Shown here one piece after another: positions 11,701-20,298 of a DNA stretch of 64,000 bases (the first letter of the stretch is position 1; each line of letters opens with the position of its first letter). This DNA comes from Chrysophaeum taylorii. Taxonomy: Eukaryota; Sar; Pelagophyceae; Pelagomonadales; Pelagomonadaceae. The notes under the pieces were generated by a model, which was given only the letters and a program-made list of their open reading frames with translations, searched no databases and was not told the origin of the DNA. A program made the position numbers and the translations under genes. The stretch covers positions 43,980 through 107,979 of the forward strand of contig JAQMWT010000481.1 of assembly GCA_029834535.1 (NCBI GenBank). The letters are read 5' to 3'.

Positions 11701-13611
11701 AAAGCCAGCAGCCACGCAGTCCGCGTCGAGGGATTGGCCGACGCGAAATTCGGCGAGGCCGCGCCGCGTGTCGCGCGGCACTACGATCAGAGTTCCTACG
11801 CCACGGATCGACGCGTTGCCTACGGTCGCGGCCAGAGACGCGTCGAAATTGAGGATTGGACAAGCGAGGGACTGAACGACCCAATCGCCCAGGTCGTTGA
11901 TGGCAAAGCTAATCCCGACGTCCCCTCGAGCGTAGAACTCGGCGGTCTCCAAGCCCGCAGAGAAAGCTGCCGAACTGCCCAATCCTCTCGCGTCTAAAGA
12001 CGCGCGTAGTTTTCCGATTCCGATCTGCGACAAAGGGATCGACGACGTCGCCGTCACGTTTTTTATCGCGATCGACGCGTTCGACAGCAACGCCGGAGAC
12101 GACTCGTCCTCCTCTTCTTCTTCCAGAAAGTACCGAAACACGACGAAGCTTCCGCAGGAGTCTGTCGTGGTCGTCTTCATGGTCAAATCAGATCCGACGC
12201 ACTTTCCCGAACCGTAAGCCGTCAGAATACCTCCGAGGTACCGCCACCGCTGCGCGTCGGCGTCGGCGCACGCGGCGAGGGTCACGCCATCCACCAAGCA
12301 GAGCCCGGACCCGTCGTTCACCACGAACCCTCCCGTCTCCTTGAAGGACCAGAACGCCGAAGACCCGTACCTCGTCGCGTTGCCCGCGTTCGTCAGCAGA
12401 GCGCCGCAATCGCGGAGAGAAACTCCGTCGAGGCACTGGTCGGTGCCGTTCAGCACGATCAAGGTCCGCTTCTCGCCCGCGACGCTCGACGCGGGAGGGT
12501 CCTGCGTGAACGAAAGAGGCTCTTCGCACGCTTCGCAGACGACGAGATTCGTTGCGCATTCTTTATCCTCCGAAAACGTTCCGTCGACCCCCAAACACCA
12601 ACCCGACCACCAGAGCGTCGTCGTCGCGTTCGGAGTCCCCCGCACCTCAAACTGCTGGGAAGGGCTGGCGACGCAGAGCGCGGGTTGGATTCGGAAATCA
12701 ACGACCGTGCCGCAGGAGCCTGGACTCGCGAGGAGGTACCACCAACGATCGGCCGCGTCTTTTTTCTCGTCGTTTGTCCGAAAAAACTCGAACGGCCCGT
12801 CAACCTCGAGCGGCGCCGCGCTGACGATCGGCAGGTCGAAGCGCGCGGCAAAGTCGAGGCCCGCCCCGAACAACTCGCGCGCCGAAGGCTCGCCGGCAGC
12901 GCGGTAAGCTTCGGCGATCAACGACGCCCCGGGACCGGTCGAATTCTCGACCGCCGCTTGCCAGGCGACGCCCTCCGCCGCCGCGATCCTCGCCTCCTCC
13001 TCCGCGCCGCCTTGGATCGTGCAGGCTTCGAGCCCCGCCGACCGCACGAGAGACGTGAGATCCGCGGTGATAAAATCCTCCAAAGAATCACAAACCAGAG
13101 ATTCGATCGACGACGCGAGGACGTCGCCGAAAGAGTCGACGAAGAGATCCAAAAAATCGCCCAACGCGTCCCCTCTCGTCGAGATGTCGCGGAGGGTGAT
13201 GTCGGCGCGGCAGTTGGTTGCTCGGAGAGAGTAGGGGGCCCCCGCGGCATCGAGGTCCAGTACCAAATCGATTCGAACGTCAGAGTTACGGAGCTTGGCC
13301 TCCACCTTTCCGTCCCCGCGTACGTTCCCGAACAACGTCCCGTACTTCCACTCGTAGTCTCCCTCGCACTCGGCGTCGAGACCCCCGACCTCCAGCCGAA
13401 GCGTCGTGCCCGACCTGTACTCGGCGTTGATCGTGTCGACGTCCAGCTCCTCGCACTCCATATCCTCCACCTCCACCTCCACCCCGCTGAACGTCTCCTC
13501 GTAGTCTGTCTGCACCTCGATCTTTATCGCATCGAACCACTCGTCCAGCGTCGAGGCGCGCTCGAGCGCGGCGGCCGAGGTGGACGCGACCAGCAACACC
13601 ACCACCACCAT
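8731..13611 (-). CDS. Giant TULIP-like / ricin-B-like / PqiA-like membrane protein
   Basis: A 1626-aa single-exon protein. I start it at the ATG at 13611 because that opens a signal peptide (MVVVVLLVASTSAAA). The frame extends to an ATG at 13689, but through a hexanucleotide repeat that would encode Trp-Ala repeats. Residues about 15-215 resemble a BPI/LBP-type lipid-binding (TULIP) domain, with Cys-containing amphipathic helices such as SIESLVCDSLEDF. Residues about 280-500 have Trp/Cys patterns of a ricin-B-type beta-trefoil (SGKCVGSDL, DGSGLCLVDG); this is a carbohydrate-binding fold, not a toxin. Two further TULIP-like stretches follow (about 520-770 and 790-1060). A membrane helix (VDFLSVLLIVVVMFFAFG) follows, then two PqiA-like membrane modules. 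The first has EMLSKWSFIDVFIVVFL, close to the WSMIDVF core of bacterial PqiA/LetA; the second has AYGWSSLDVYLVAIL. The tail is Asp-rich. In bacteria PqiA/LetA works with MCE proteins in lipid movement, so a lipid-transfer role is inferred. Confidence 0.75.
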   Translation of the reverse strand: MVVVVLLVASTSAAALERASTLDEWFDAIKIEVQTDYEETFSGVEVEVEDMECEELDVDTINAEYRSGTTLRLEVGGLDAECEGDYEWKYGTLFGNVRGDGKVEAKLRNSDVRIDLVLDLDAAGAPYSLRATNCRADITLRDISTRGDALGDFLDLFVDSFGDVLASSIESLVCDSLEDFITADLTSLVRSAGLEACTIQGGAEEEARIAAAEGVAWQAAVENSTGPGASLIAEAYRAAGEPSARELFGAGLDFAARFDLPIVSAAPLEVDGPFEFFRTNDEKKDAADRWWYLLASPGSCGTVVDFRIQPALCVASPSQQFEVRGTPNATTTLWWSGWCLGVDGTFSEDKECATNLVVCEACEEPLSFTQDPPASSVAGEKRTLIVLNGTDQCLDGVSLRDCGALLTNAGNATRYGSSAFWSFKETGGFVVNDGSGLCLVDGVTLAACADADAQRWRYLGGILTAYGSGKCVGSDLTMKTTTTDSCGSFVVFRYFLEEEEEDESSPALLSNASIAIKNVTATSSIPLSQIGIGKLRASLDARGLGSSAAFSAGLETAEFYARGDVGISFAINDLGDWVVQSLACPILNFDASLAATVGNASIRGVGTLIVVPRDTRRGLAEFRVGQSLDADCVAAGFRVRDCAVERLEANYSRSNLLITRISSSDDDDLETQIGQNVIPAIIKLVDLGLRDFVDCAVDRQIDALAEDATTRLRRELVAVSNQSCGPSSSKKQQGVLVKLNESELVRRAAREVHHVDALDVALGVLEALEEEDASTITIAEDGGRARIGVLDTTVTISKVFASDLKDALTNLTIFPGGVDALLSERRVSLLGAELNGEFTVGATVLVDSPVGKATIRANVSIARSLIEDLFVDAWIDQSALERMNWGTDLGLNQLFTRKGDFPLPACLASTVQAVAIRSVRAKIGSVGSAASADVEGLDDVVNAALRTAVGLVRDYVDFDTARREAIWLANDAIDAQLSTARETCLELSPNAPVADRQDRRGSRPSETSKGATGQNETLASTVDFLSVLLIVVVMFFAFGLIWFRRKALSGSSRMLAALVSKARGLMTKPPVHPEEEEEDALHYVENWLGGPPPPPLPEENHSLFAASDAPRPAKYALLCVILMNAAVLASSNVALAAQARVRLDFRLLDGKETIWLGTDTRLSLVDSVAELWRAGSILLAFLVALLSGAWPYVELSILLWGYTRRNLSPRRREFAWRMVEMLSKWSFIDVFIVVFLIVGFYVDLEVDAEREDASFRARVFVEARYAFYAFCLATFTSMCLGQILLNLHRRVHGLGRDRFSAFSGAVFHRRPSSEQQEENNNKAAVVVAPLRAPLCCHPLKGKPPRWWQRLVGPAVLAAGALLVASLTLVAVEFEIGGAVGFAIDVSGNESDRFYTAPGLARALASTTPNDAWRPLVRLLEAYVLFFACVAPLVHVALLAVLWLVPLAPPAQLRLLALSDTAYGWSSLDVYLVAILATATQTAKLADSLAKDQCEDVDGYLDAFFDRALDGDNTCFRLGVHVRPGCVVLALACCAQMVLGYLAASVTATAIGERALQAALGASLVSTVTPISPSVASNLFDEGKDEHLIIGAERDDDDDHYELTTLDRIPPDDDDDDHDDDDDNNNV

Positions 13612-13620
13612 GCGATGATG

Positions 13621-13684
13621 ATGATGATGATGACAAGCCCAAGCCCAAGCCCAAGCCCAAGCCCAAGCCCAAGCCCAAGCCCAT
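13621..13684. repeat. ATG trinucleotide and CCCAAG hexanucleotide microsatellites
   Basis: About 13616-13634 is an ATG/TGA repeat, and about 13636-13684 holds roughly eight CCAAGC/CCCAAG units. On the minus strand the pair sits just upstream of the predicted start codon of the giant membrane protein. It is open in that frame (His run, Trp-Ala repeats), but a Trp-Ala leader before a clean signal peptide is unlikely to be real coding sequence. Confidence 0.8.
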
Positions 13685-13841
13685 CCCATCCCAGAGGGGG
13701 TTTCGTGCGCGCGCAGGGAACAATCCCATAGGGCTGAACCTCTAGTATTCAGACATATTCAGACATAAATGTATAATAAACCGCCGGCAACACGGCCGCA
13801 AAGTGCTCGGAAAGATATAGCGACGACGACGACGACGACGA

Positions 13842-16000
13842 ATGCAGCACCACCTCGAATCTCTCGTCCAAATCCTCGTCGCGGACCTCAACCGCCTGCA
13901 CGAACGGCTGCAACGGGTCGAGCACGACCACGCCACCAAGCTCTCGCAGCTCGCGTCCACCATCGATCTCCTCGCAGCCAACGTCCAGGGCGGCGGCGGG
14001 TTCGAGGAGGAGGACGACGACGAACAACACCACCCACCACCTCCGTCCCAACAGAGCTTGACCCCGAAGCACCGCGCGAGGAAGCGATGGCACTGGGCGT
14101 ACGCGAAGATCAGGCTGCGCCGCATTCCTTCGCGCGTCCCCATCGATAAAGCAAAACTCGGCCCTCGAAATTCGATGGCCGTCAGGTTGCGCCGAGTCGA
14201 GGAAAAATTGGACAATGCCCACTACCATATCAGCGTGTTAGTGCGCGAGGCGGGCCCCGACCACGTGCGGGCGGCAATGGAACGCGCGGAAAAGGTCGAG
14301 GCCGACTCGAGGGATTGTTCGGTTCGTTTCCGAGCCGAGACGCGGATCGTCGCGACTAAACTGACGGCCGTCGAGGTCGACGTCGACACCCTCAAAATCA
14401 AAACCAAAGAGATCGACAGGCGGACCGAGGATCACGCGGTGGAACTCCAATCCCTGAGCACGCGGATCGAAGGAGTCGCCGAGACGGCGACGGCCGCCGC
14501 CGACCTCGTTTCGTCGCGACTCGCCGGGAATACTGCCGCCACCAACGACATAAATCTCGTCCGTCGGAGGCTCCCGCCGTTGCTCGCCACCTTGGCCGAC
14601 GTCGTCTCGAACCAAGCCTCCTCCAAGGACCTTCGGAGGGGGGGGAGAAAAAAAAATAATTTCGTCCTCAAAAATCGCCTCGAAGCCGTTCGCGCCCACC
14701 TCGCCGCCGCGCGACTTGACGTCCTCGCCGACTCGACCGGAGCTGCACCCGACGACTGGCACGAGGCCGTCGAGGAGACGGCGAGATTTTTGCACGCGAC
14801 AATTCTCGACGACGACGACGACGACGCTCTTTCGCTCGGCAACGTGATAGTAGCTTTCCCGACTCCCGACGACCTCCGAAGGGACTTCACCAATATTACC
14901 GAGGACGACGTCGAGGCGCTCGCAGCGCTCGGCACGGCCTGTTCCACTGTCAGAGATCTGGTCGAGGTCTGTCGCCGCGTCCTGGCGGAAGCCCTCCTCG
15001 TCGACGACGAGAAGAACCGCCGCGGACGCCGACTCGGGATGCTCGCGCTGGACGCGTGGTACGCGTCACCTGCCGGACCCGGCGGCCGCCGCACCGTAAC
15101 GCGCTTCGACGCCTGCGACGCCGGCATCGTCGCCGCCCAAGCAGCGCTCGGGCTCAGCGCCGGAACGCAACTAAACCTAACGGCTCGCGTCCGCGACCTC
15201 GAGAGAGCGAACAAAAACGACGATCTGCGTGCGGCCGCCGCTTCTTCATCAGATGCCGCCGCCAAGGCTGCCAACCAGGCCATCGAAGACCTCCAGGCGT
15301 TCCGCGCGGCGCTCAACCACACCAACAATACCATCGACGAGCTGCGCCAGGACCTCCGCGCCAAGGCGGGGCAGCACGACACCGCGGCGACCCTCGGGGT
15401 GCTTCGGACTGAAATCCTCAGACTCGCGACGACGGCCGTAGGCACGCACCAACTTCAGGCAGGCCTCAAGACCAAGCTCGACCGCAAGGACATCAACCGC
15501 ATCGCGGCCCTCGTCGCCAACGGGAACCTGCCCGGCATTAACCCCGCGGTCGCCGCCAAGCTCCAAATCCCGGACTTCCGATGCCTCTCGTGCGATCGCC
15601 CGTTGCCCTCCCAGGCCCTCGCGCTTTCAGCCATGGTCCGCCACTGCGCTGCCGACACCCTCGACAGACCCACCACGGCACCTACGGTCTCCATCCCCGA
15701 AGACGAAGAAGAAGAACAAGACGCCGCCGCCGCCGCGCGAAGAACCCACCGCAGCTGCCGCGCGACGAAAAGCCCCTGCGACAAACACGACGACCCGGCC
15801 GACGACGATGTCTATCACTCCAAGTGCGGCTTTCTACGATCCTTGTTCTTCTTGATTTTCACCACCGCAGGTCCACATTCTCCAAGTACCACCGCATCAT
15901 GCCGGCGCAAACAACACCTCTCCGCGCGGCGTCGGCGGGCTCCAGCGCGCCGAGTAGACACCTCCACCCCGCTGCTCCTTTTTTCTTCGACGCCTCCTAG
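13842..16000 (+). CDS. DUF4795-type coiled-coil protein (QRICH2/C16orf96-like)
   Basis: A mostly alpha-helical protein of 703 aa in a two-exon model, 13842-15823 and 15871-16000 (47-bp GT-AG intron), which closes in frame. Without splicing the C-terminus becomes a hydrophobic and Arg-rich nonsense stretch. Spliced, it reads STFSKYHRIMPAQTTPLR. Long coiled-coil stretches fill residues about 1-50, 110-250 and 450-560. Toward the C-terminus DRKDINRIAALV is followed by FRCLSCDRPLP, which resembles the signature of the DUF4795 domain of QRICH2 and C16orf96 proteins. Those are associated with sperm flagella and cilia. A role in the flagellar axoneme is therefore inferred. Other flagellum-type genes lie at 23.0 kb and possibly 23.8 kb. 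The divergent giant membrane-protein gene begins only about 230 bp away. Confidence 0.75.
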
Positions 16001-17174
16001 TATACTCCTCCCTATATAATTTGGCACGCTGCGGCGCCGCGCAGGAGGACTTCAAGCTGCTGTATTTTTTGAAGCTCGAGTGCTAAATGAGGCTTCTCGC
16101 ATATGAACGAACTCGCCGATTGGGGGGGGGGGCAACCGGCCTGCGAAGCGCGAATGTGCCGCCCTGGAGGGCGGCCGATTTGGGAGCTGCACGTACGTCG
16201 CAGACCCGCCGCCCAGGGTCGATGAAACACGAAATCAAGGCGCGTCGCCCCACATCCATCCATCGCGGGATTGATGCATACGGCGCATGCTCGACTCTTT
16301 GAGGAGGACAAAAAAAAAGAATGCGTGGTCGACGACAACGCGCGATATGATGGCATCACTCATGCTGCCGTGGGCTGCGCTCGACAACAACGGGACCCAA
16401 GTGTCGAGGCATGCAAAATCCCTTCGGCTCGGAGTTGCGCGAACTGGGGTAATTACCGCGCCTAGTTCTTCGACATCTACACCATGGAAAGTCATCATTC
16501 ACCTGCGCCACTCCTCTAGGTTGCGGATCTTGCTATCCGCCGCGCTGGGTTTCAGTCAGTCCCATGATGATCGGTCGAAAAGTCTGAAGGAGACCCCACC
16601 CGCCGCCGTTGCCGCCCATGGCGACGAATGTCGCAGGCTAGTTCGTTGAGCCGAGCGGATGAAAATTTCTGGTCTGGATGACGGAGTCGCACACATGGTT
16701 GTATATTATTATCTCGGCCGTGCCTACTACTTGTACAATGTGCTGCTGATGTTGCATTATACCGGAAGCTCGACTCGGCGTCCGTGGCAGGCGCGCGATG
16801 CAATAACAAGCCGGAAGGTCAGTGATGGAGGGAAAGATGATATGCGTTCAAGAGAGAAGAGCACCCCTAAAAAAAAAAAGCCAGGAGTCGTCGCTCTGAT
16901 CCCCTGCCAGTCTGACGAAAGTCACCGAGCAGTCCCTCCACTAGCTCGCTGCGAATTTCGCTCCATGGAGTGCTGTAGTTTTGGAGCCAGAGTATCAGGC
17001 AAGTCGCGTTGGCTAACTTGCGCGCAGGCGCCGTTAGGCCTATCTCGGCCGTTTTCAATCTCTTGGCCATATGGCGAAGCTTGTTGCGAGGCTGCGCCGC
17101 GTCGTTTACCACATCCTTTATTGCAAATCACCACTTGGAGGCTAAAATAAGGCGGGCGGCATGCGTGCTTAATT
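16001..17174. other. Intergenic region, no gene recognised
   Basis: No reading frame here has a recognisable domain or a consistent start. Base composition becomes less GC-rich from about 16.6 kb toward the retroelement remnant that follows, so part of this stretch may be decayed element DNA. I see no RNA gene. Confidence 0.4.
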
Positions 17175-18383
17175 CCTTCCGCGTCGATACACCCTATATG
17201 CTACGTTCTTTGCGCTGGCACCACACTCTCGAATTGCGTCCAGGATGCCCTCCACAAACGGTATGCTGTAGAGCAGTTTGAACCTGTCCATACCCTCCTA
17301 GGCATGCGTGTGTGTCGCACATCTGACGGCTCCATTTCTCTGGATGTGCAAGCCAAGCTGGATGAACTCTTCGCTGATCACCCAGTCTTGCAGCAACTGA
17401 CCCCGCTTAAATATCCTATGTCATCGTCCTTCAAGTATAAAGATGGCACTCCGAGCACTGAAACAGAGTTGTACATCAACTCGCACTTTGCCACCCTCCT
17501 TGGCAAGCTGGTGTTCATGCAAGTTGCCTGCAGACCCGACTTCTCGCAAGCCTTGGGCAGATGTTCGCGTGGTATGCATGCACCCACGTATGTTCACGTC
17601 CAAATGCTAGAGCATTTACTTCGCTACCTCAAGAAGCCGGGAAACCGCTCACTTCGCCTCTGGTTTCACCCTAAAGGTAATGCCGTTGAAGCTCACCTTC
17701 GCACTGTCTCCGCTAATCGAATTGATCTATCCACTGTGGTTGACTACCAACCACAGGATGTATCTACTGGACAGTTTGACCCCTTAGTTGCCATGGTTGA
17801 CGCTGACAATGCCCCTTCCTTAGCACAGGAAGATAGGAAATCTACCACCGGGTTTGTCTTCTATCTTTTCAACTGCCTCCTTATTGGTTGGAAAAGCAAA
17901 CTTCAACCGATTCTCTCCTGCTCAACTCACGAAGCTGAGTTGATTGCCCTCAGTATTTGTGCTGATGAAGCTGTTTGGCTACGCAAGCTGCTGTTGGAAC
18001 TCTCCTTTGTCGTCAACCCCACCTTCTACGTCAACAATGCTAATGGTGAGAACACCGCTGACCCTGTTGACTTCGATGACAATGACAACCCAATTGCTGA
18101 AGATATGCGCTTCATCAGAAGCCTACCTCTTTTGTCTGACAATGCTGCCGCTGTTCACACCTCTAATGACCCAGATGGGTCCTCTCGATCCAAGGCACTG
18201 TCGACTAGATGGTTTAAGAAGCGTGAGTACGTATCGCTTCAGAAAATACGAGTCCATCATGTTCCCGGCAAGCTGAACGTGGCGGATGGCTTTACAAAAC
18301 CACTTGCGGCTGAGTTCTCCACTTTTCGTTCTCTACTCGGTATGATGCATCATGCCTCTCACGACAATCCTTTACAGGATTGA
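17175..18383 (+). mobile_element. Ty1/copia retrotransposon pol remnant (RT end plus RNase H)
   Basis: The frame carries the end of a copia reverse transcriptase and its RNase H. From about 17205 it reads CYVLCAGTT then QDALHKRYAVEQFEPVHTLLG, the usual copia sequence after the active site. The expected YVDD core is lost (CYVLCAG), so the catalytic aspartates appear deleted. The RNase H part is longer and open from the ATG at 17304 to 18383. It includes DFSQALGRCSRGMH, the family-typical DRKSTTGFVF, a SCSTHEAELIALS block, and HHVPGKLNVADGFTKPL near the end. Base composition is clearly more AT-rich than the flanking genes, as expected for an insertion. Gag, integrase and the N-terminal reverse transcriptase are not found upstream, so the element is truncated. 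Confidence 0.88.
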
Positions 18384-19737
18384 AGATACCTAACTCTAGT
18401 GACCGCAACGTCGTTAAACTATCCCTGGCCTTTCCTTCTCTTGCCACATTTTTTTTTGTACACGGGCGAGTGTTGTTCATGTCTTCTTGACACTCCCGTG
18501 GCCGTGGCATCTCTCCCAAGTTGTTTCAAAAGCGACAACCCATAACCACTGTCACTCCTACTACCTCCCAGGCTGCTACTGTCTCACCGACACCAGCGAT
18601 GGCCTCAACATGGATTTTTGCCCTGATTGAACGAGGATTCTCTCGTTCTGAGAGCTTCCGTACTCCTGCCACGCCCGTTCTCTCTTCTGTTATGCGAGCG
18701 GAAATCTCTACGGCACTCAACTCGATATATGAATCTGCCGACTCTTTACTGTTTGTGGAACTTACGACCTTCATATCCATGCGCCTACCCATTACTACAT
18801 TTTGGGAAGCTGCTCCTGCTATTACTTCTATTGGCTGCTACAGAGGCCCCAAACGCGAACGTTTCATCCTGTCATCCTACATTTCTTGCTTCTACCACAT
18901 ATAATTCGAAGTCACAAGCACCTAGTGAACTCCCCACTGAAGTGCTGAGTTACCTCAACACAGATGACCACAAGAAGAATGGTCATATTCCCATCTCAAC
19001 TATCACCACTAACATTTGTTGTGCTTGTCACAACACCGATCAGGCGCCCATACAACCTAACGTATGTGCACGTAATGCTACTTCCTTCCAACCCTCCTGT
19101 AACGGGTGCTCAGCTGGTCATATACGCGCAACCATCATACGCACGTATCATTTGCCAAAGGAGCTACATATTCTCTTGACCAGCAATCTAACGCAACATT
19201 CGTCACTTGCTCATTTAGTCTTATCAGTAACCGATGCAGCCACAGACGCCACTACTCAATTACCATTGGCACTGGATCTTCTTCGGCTTATTACTCAGAT
19301 GCACCTGGAGCATCTTAACTTTCTTGTAACGCTCGAGCAAACACAAGCTCGTAAAACTCAGGCTATGTTCAAGCCACCAAATACCACCATGTGATTCATA
19401 CTGTTATCTGATCGCGTGTACAACATCTTAACAACTACGCATCATCCTCTGATGATACAGAACCGCCTCTTCCCTCCTACAGCGAGTTCTTAGAGCTCAA
19501 ATTCGTTGCCCTTTATTCGTCGTTCAGTACTCAGTAGTGCCACTATGAAGCTCAAGACCATCCCTCCTCCTGTGGTCAATTCAATTGCCCTCGATACACC
19601 ACGTGCAGGCTCTTTGGCATGTTCCGTCCGACTATCGCGATATTGCAGCACAAATATATCGACGTGACGATTTATTATGCCGGTGTTTATACACACAAAT
19701 TTATGGCGGCGGTGTTCTGCCGAGCGCTCTCTCGACG

Positions 19738-19768
<31 letters not shown>

Positions 19769-19861
19769 AAAAGAACTTGCCTCCAACTCGCCACGGACAG
19801 GCGCTCGTACGCATCTCTCGTACATGCGCAGAAGAAGAAGATGATATCTCTTCTCACATTA
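18384..19861 (+). other. AT-richer flank of the copia remnant; possible 3' LTR; AAAG microsatellite
   Basis: This stretch keeps the lower GC of the copia remnant, and no reading frame in it looks like a known protein. At about 18459-18501 there is an imperfect inverted repeat (CACGGG-C-GAGTGT against ACACTCCCGTG) shortly after the pol stop, a position where a 3' LTR could begin. No second LTR copy could be matched by eye. An AAAG tetranucleotide run lies at about 19738-19773. Confidence 0.4.
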
Positions 19862-20272
19862 CTACACGGCGACGTTGATCGACTTTCCCCAGCCGCCGTC
19901 CTTCGAGATGACCACGGATACGAGCTTGCCCGCCGTCGTCTTCGCCTGCACCTTGCCCACCGTCGTTCCTCTGTTGGCCTGCTTCTTCTCGCCGCCCATT
20001 GTGATAAAGCTGCTGCCTTTTCTCCGGAACGAAGCGTTGAATGAGACAGCGACCGCGCCGGGGGCGGGCGAGCCGAAGCCGAGGACGTTCTGGACCTTCT
20101 GCAGCGTCCCGAGCTCTCTCTGGACGGTCGCGTCGCGCGAGATGCTCCGCGTTGCGAGCGCGATCACCTTCTCCGCGTCGGCCTTGGAGACCATCGACGG
20201 AGCTAAGCGCTGCGTGGGCACGAGGGCGCTCGCGTTTGCGACGACAAAGGAGAAGAAGAAGAAGAACCACAT
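19862..20272 (-). CDS. Small protein with signal or plastid pre-sequence
   Basis: A 136-aa single-exon protein. The ATG at 20272 opens a strongly hydrophobic leader (MWFFFFFSFVVANASALVP). The ASA-LVP end resembles the signal-peptide/transit-peptide junction of secondary-plastid proteins, although the aromatic residue usual at that point is replaced by Leu. The mature part is small, basic and Gly/Ser/Val-rich, with SFNASFRRKGSSFITMGG and VVISKDGGWGKSINVAV. I do not recognise the family. The frame is open further upstream through a non-ATG start, but that part reads as low-complexity Arg/Pro and overlaps the neighbouring gene. Confidence rests on the leader peptide and clean composition. Confidence 0.55.
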   Translation of the reverse strand: MWFFFFFSFVVANASALVPTQRLAPSMVSKADAEKVIALATRSISRDATVQRELGTLQKVQNVLGFGSPAPGAVAVSFNASFRRKGSSFITMGGEKKQANRGTTVGKVQAKTTAGKLVSVVISKDGGWGKSINVAV

Positions 20273-20298
20273 GCAGTAGTGAGGGTAATTAATTATTA

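Noticed and set aside
13612-13689. Upstream ATG of the giant membrane protein giving a Trp-Ala repeat leader
   Set aside because: The leader is a hexanucleotide microsatellite; the ATG at 13611 gives a normal signal peptide.
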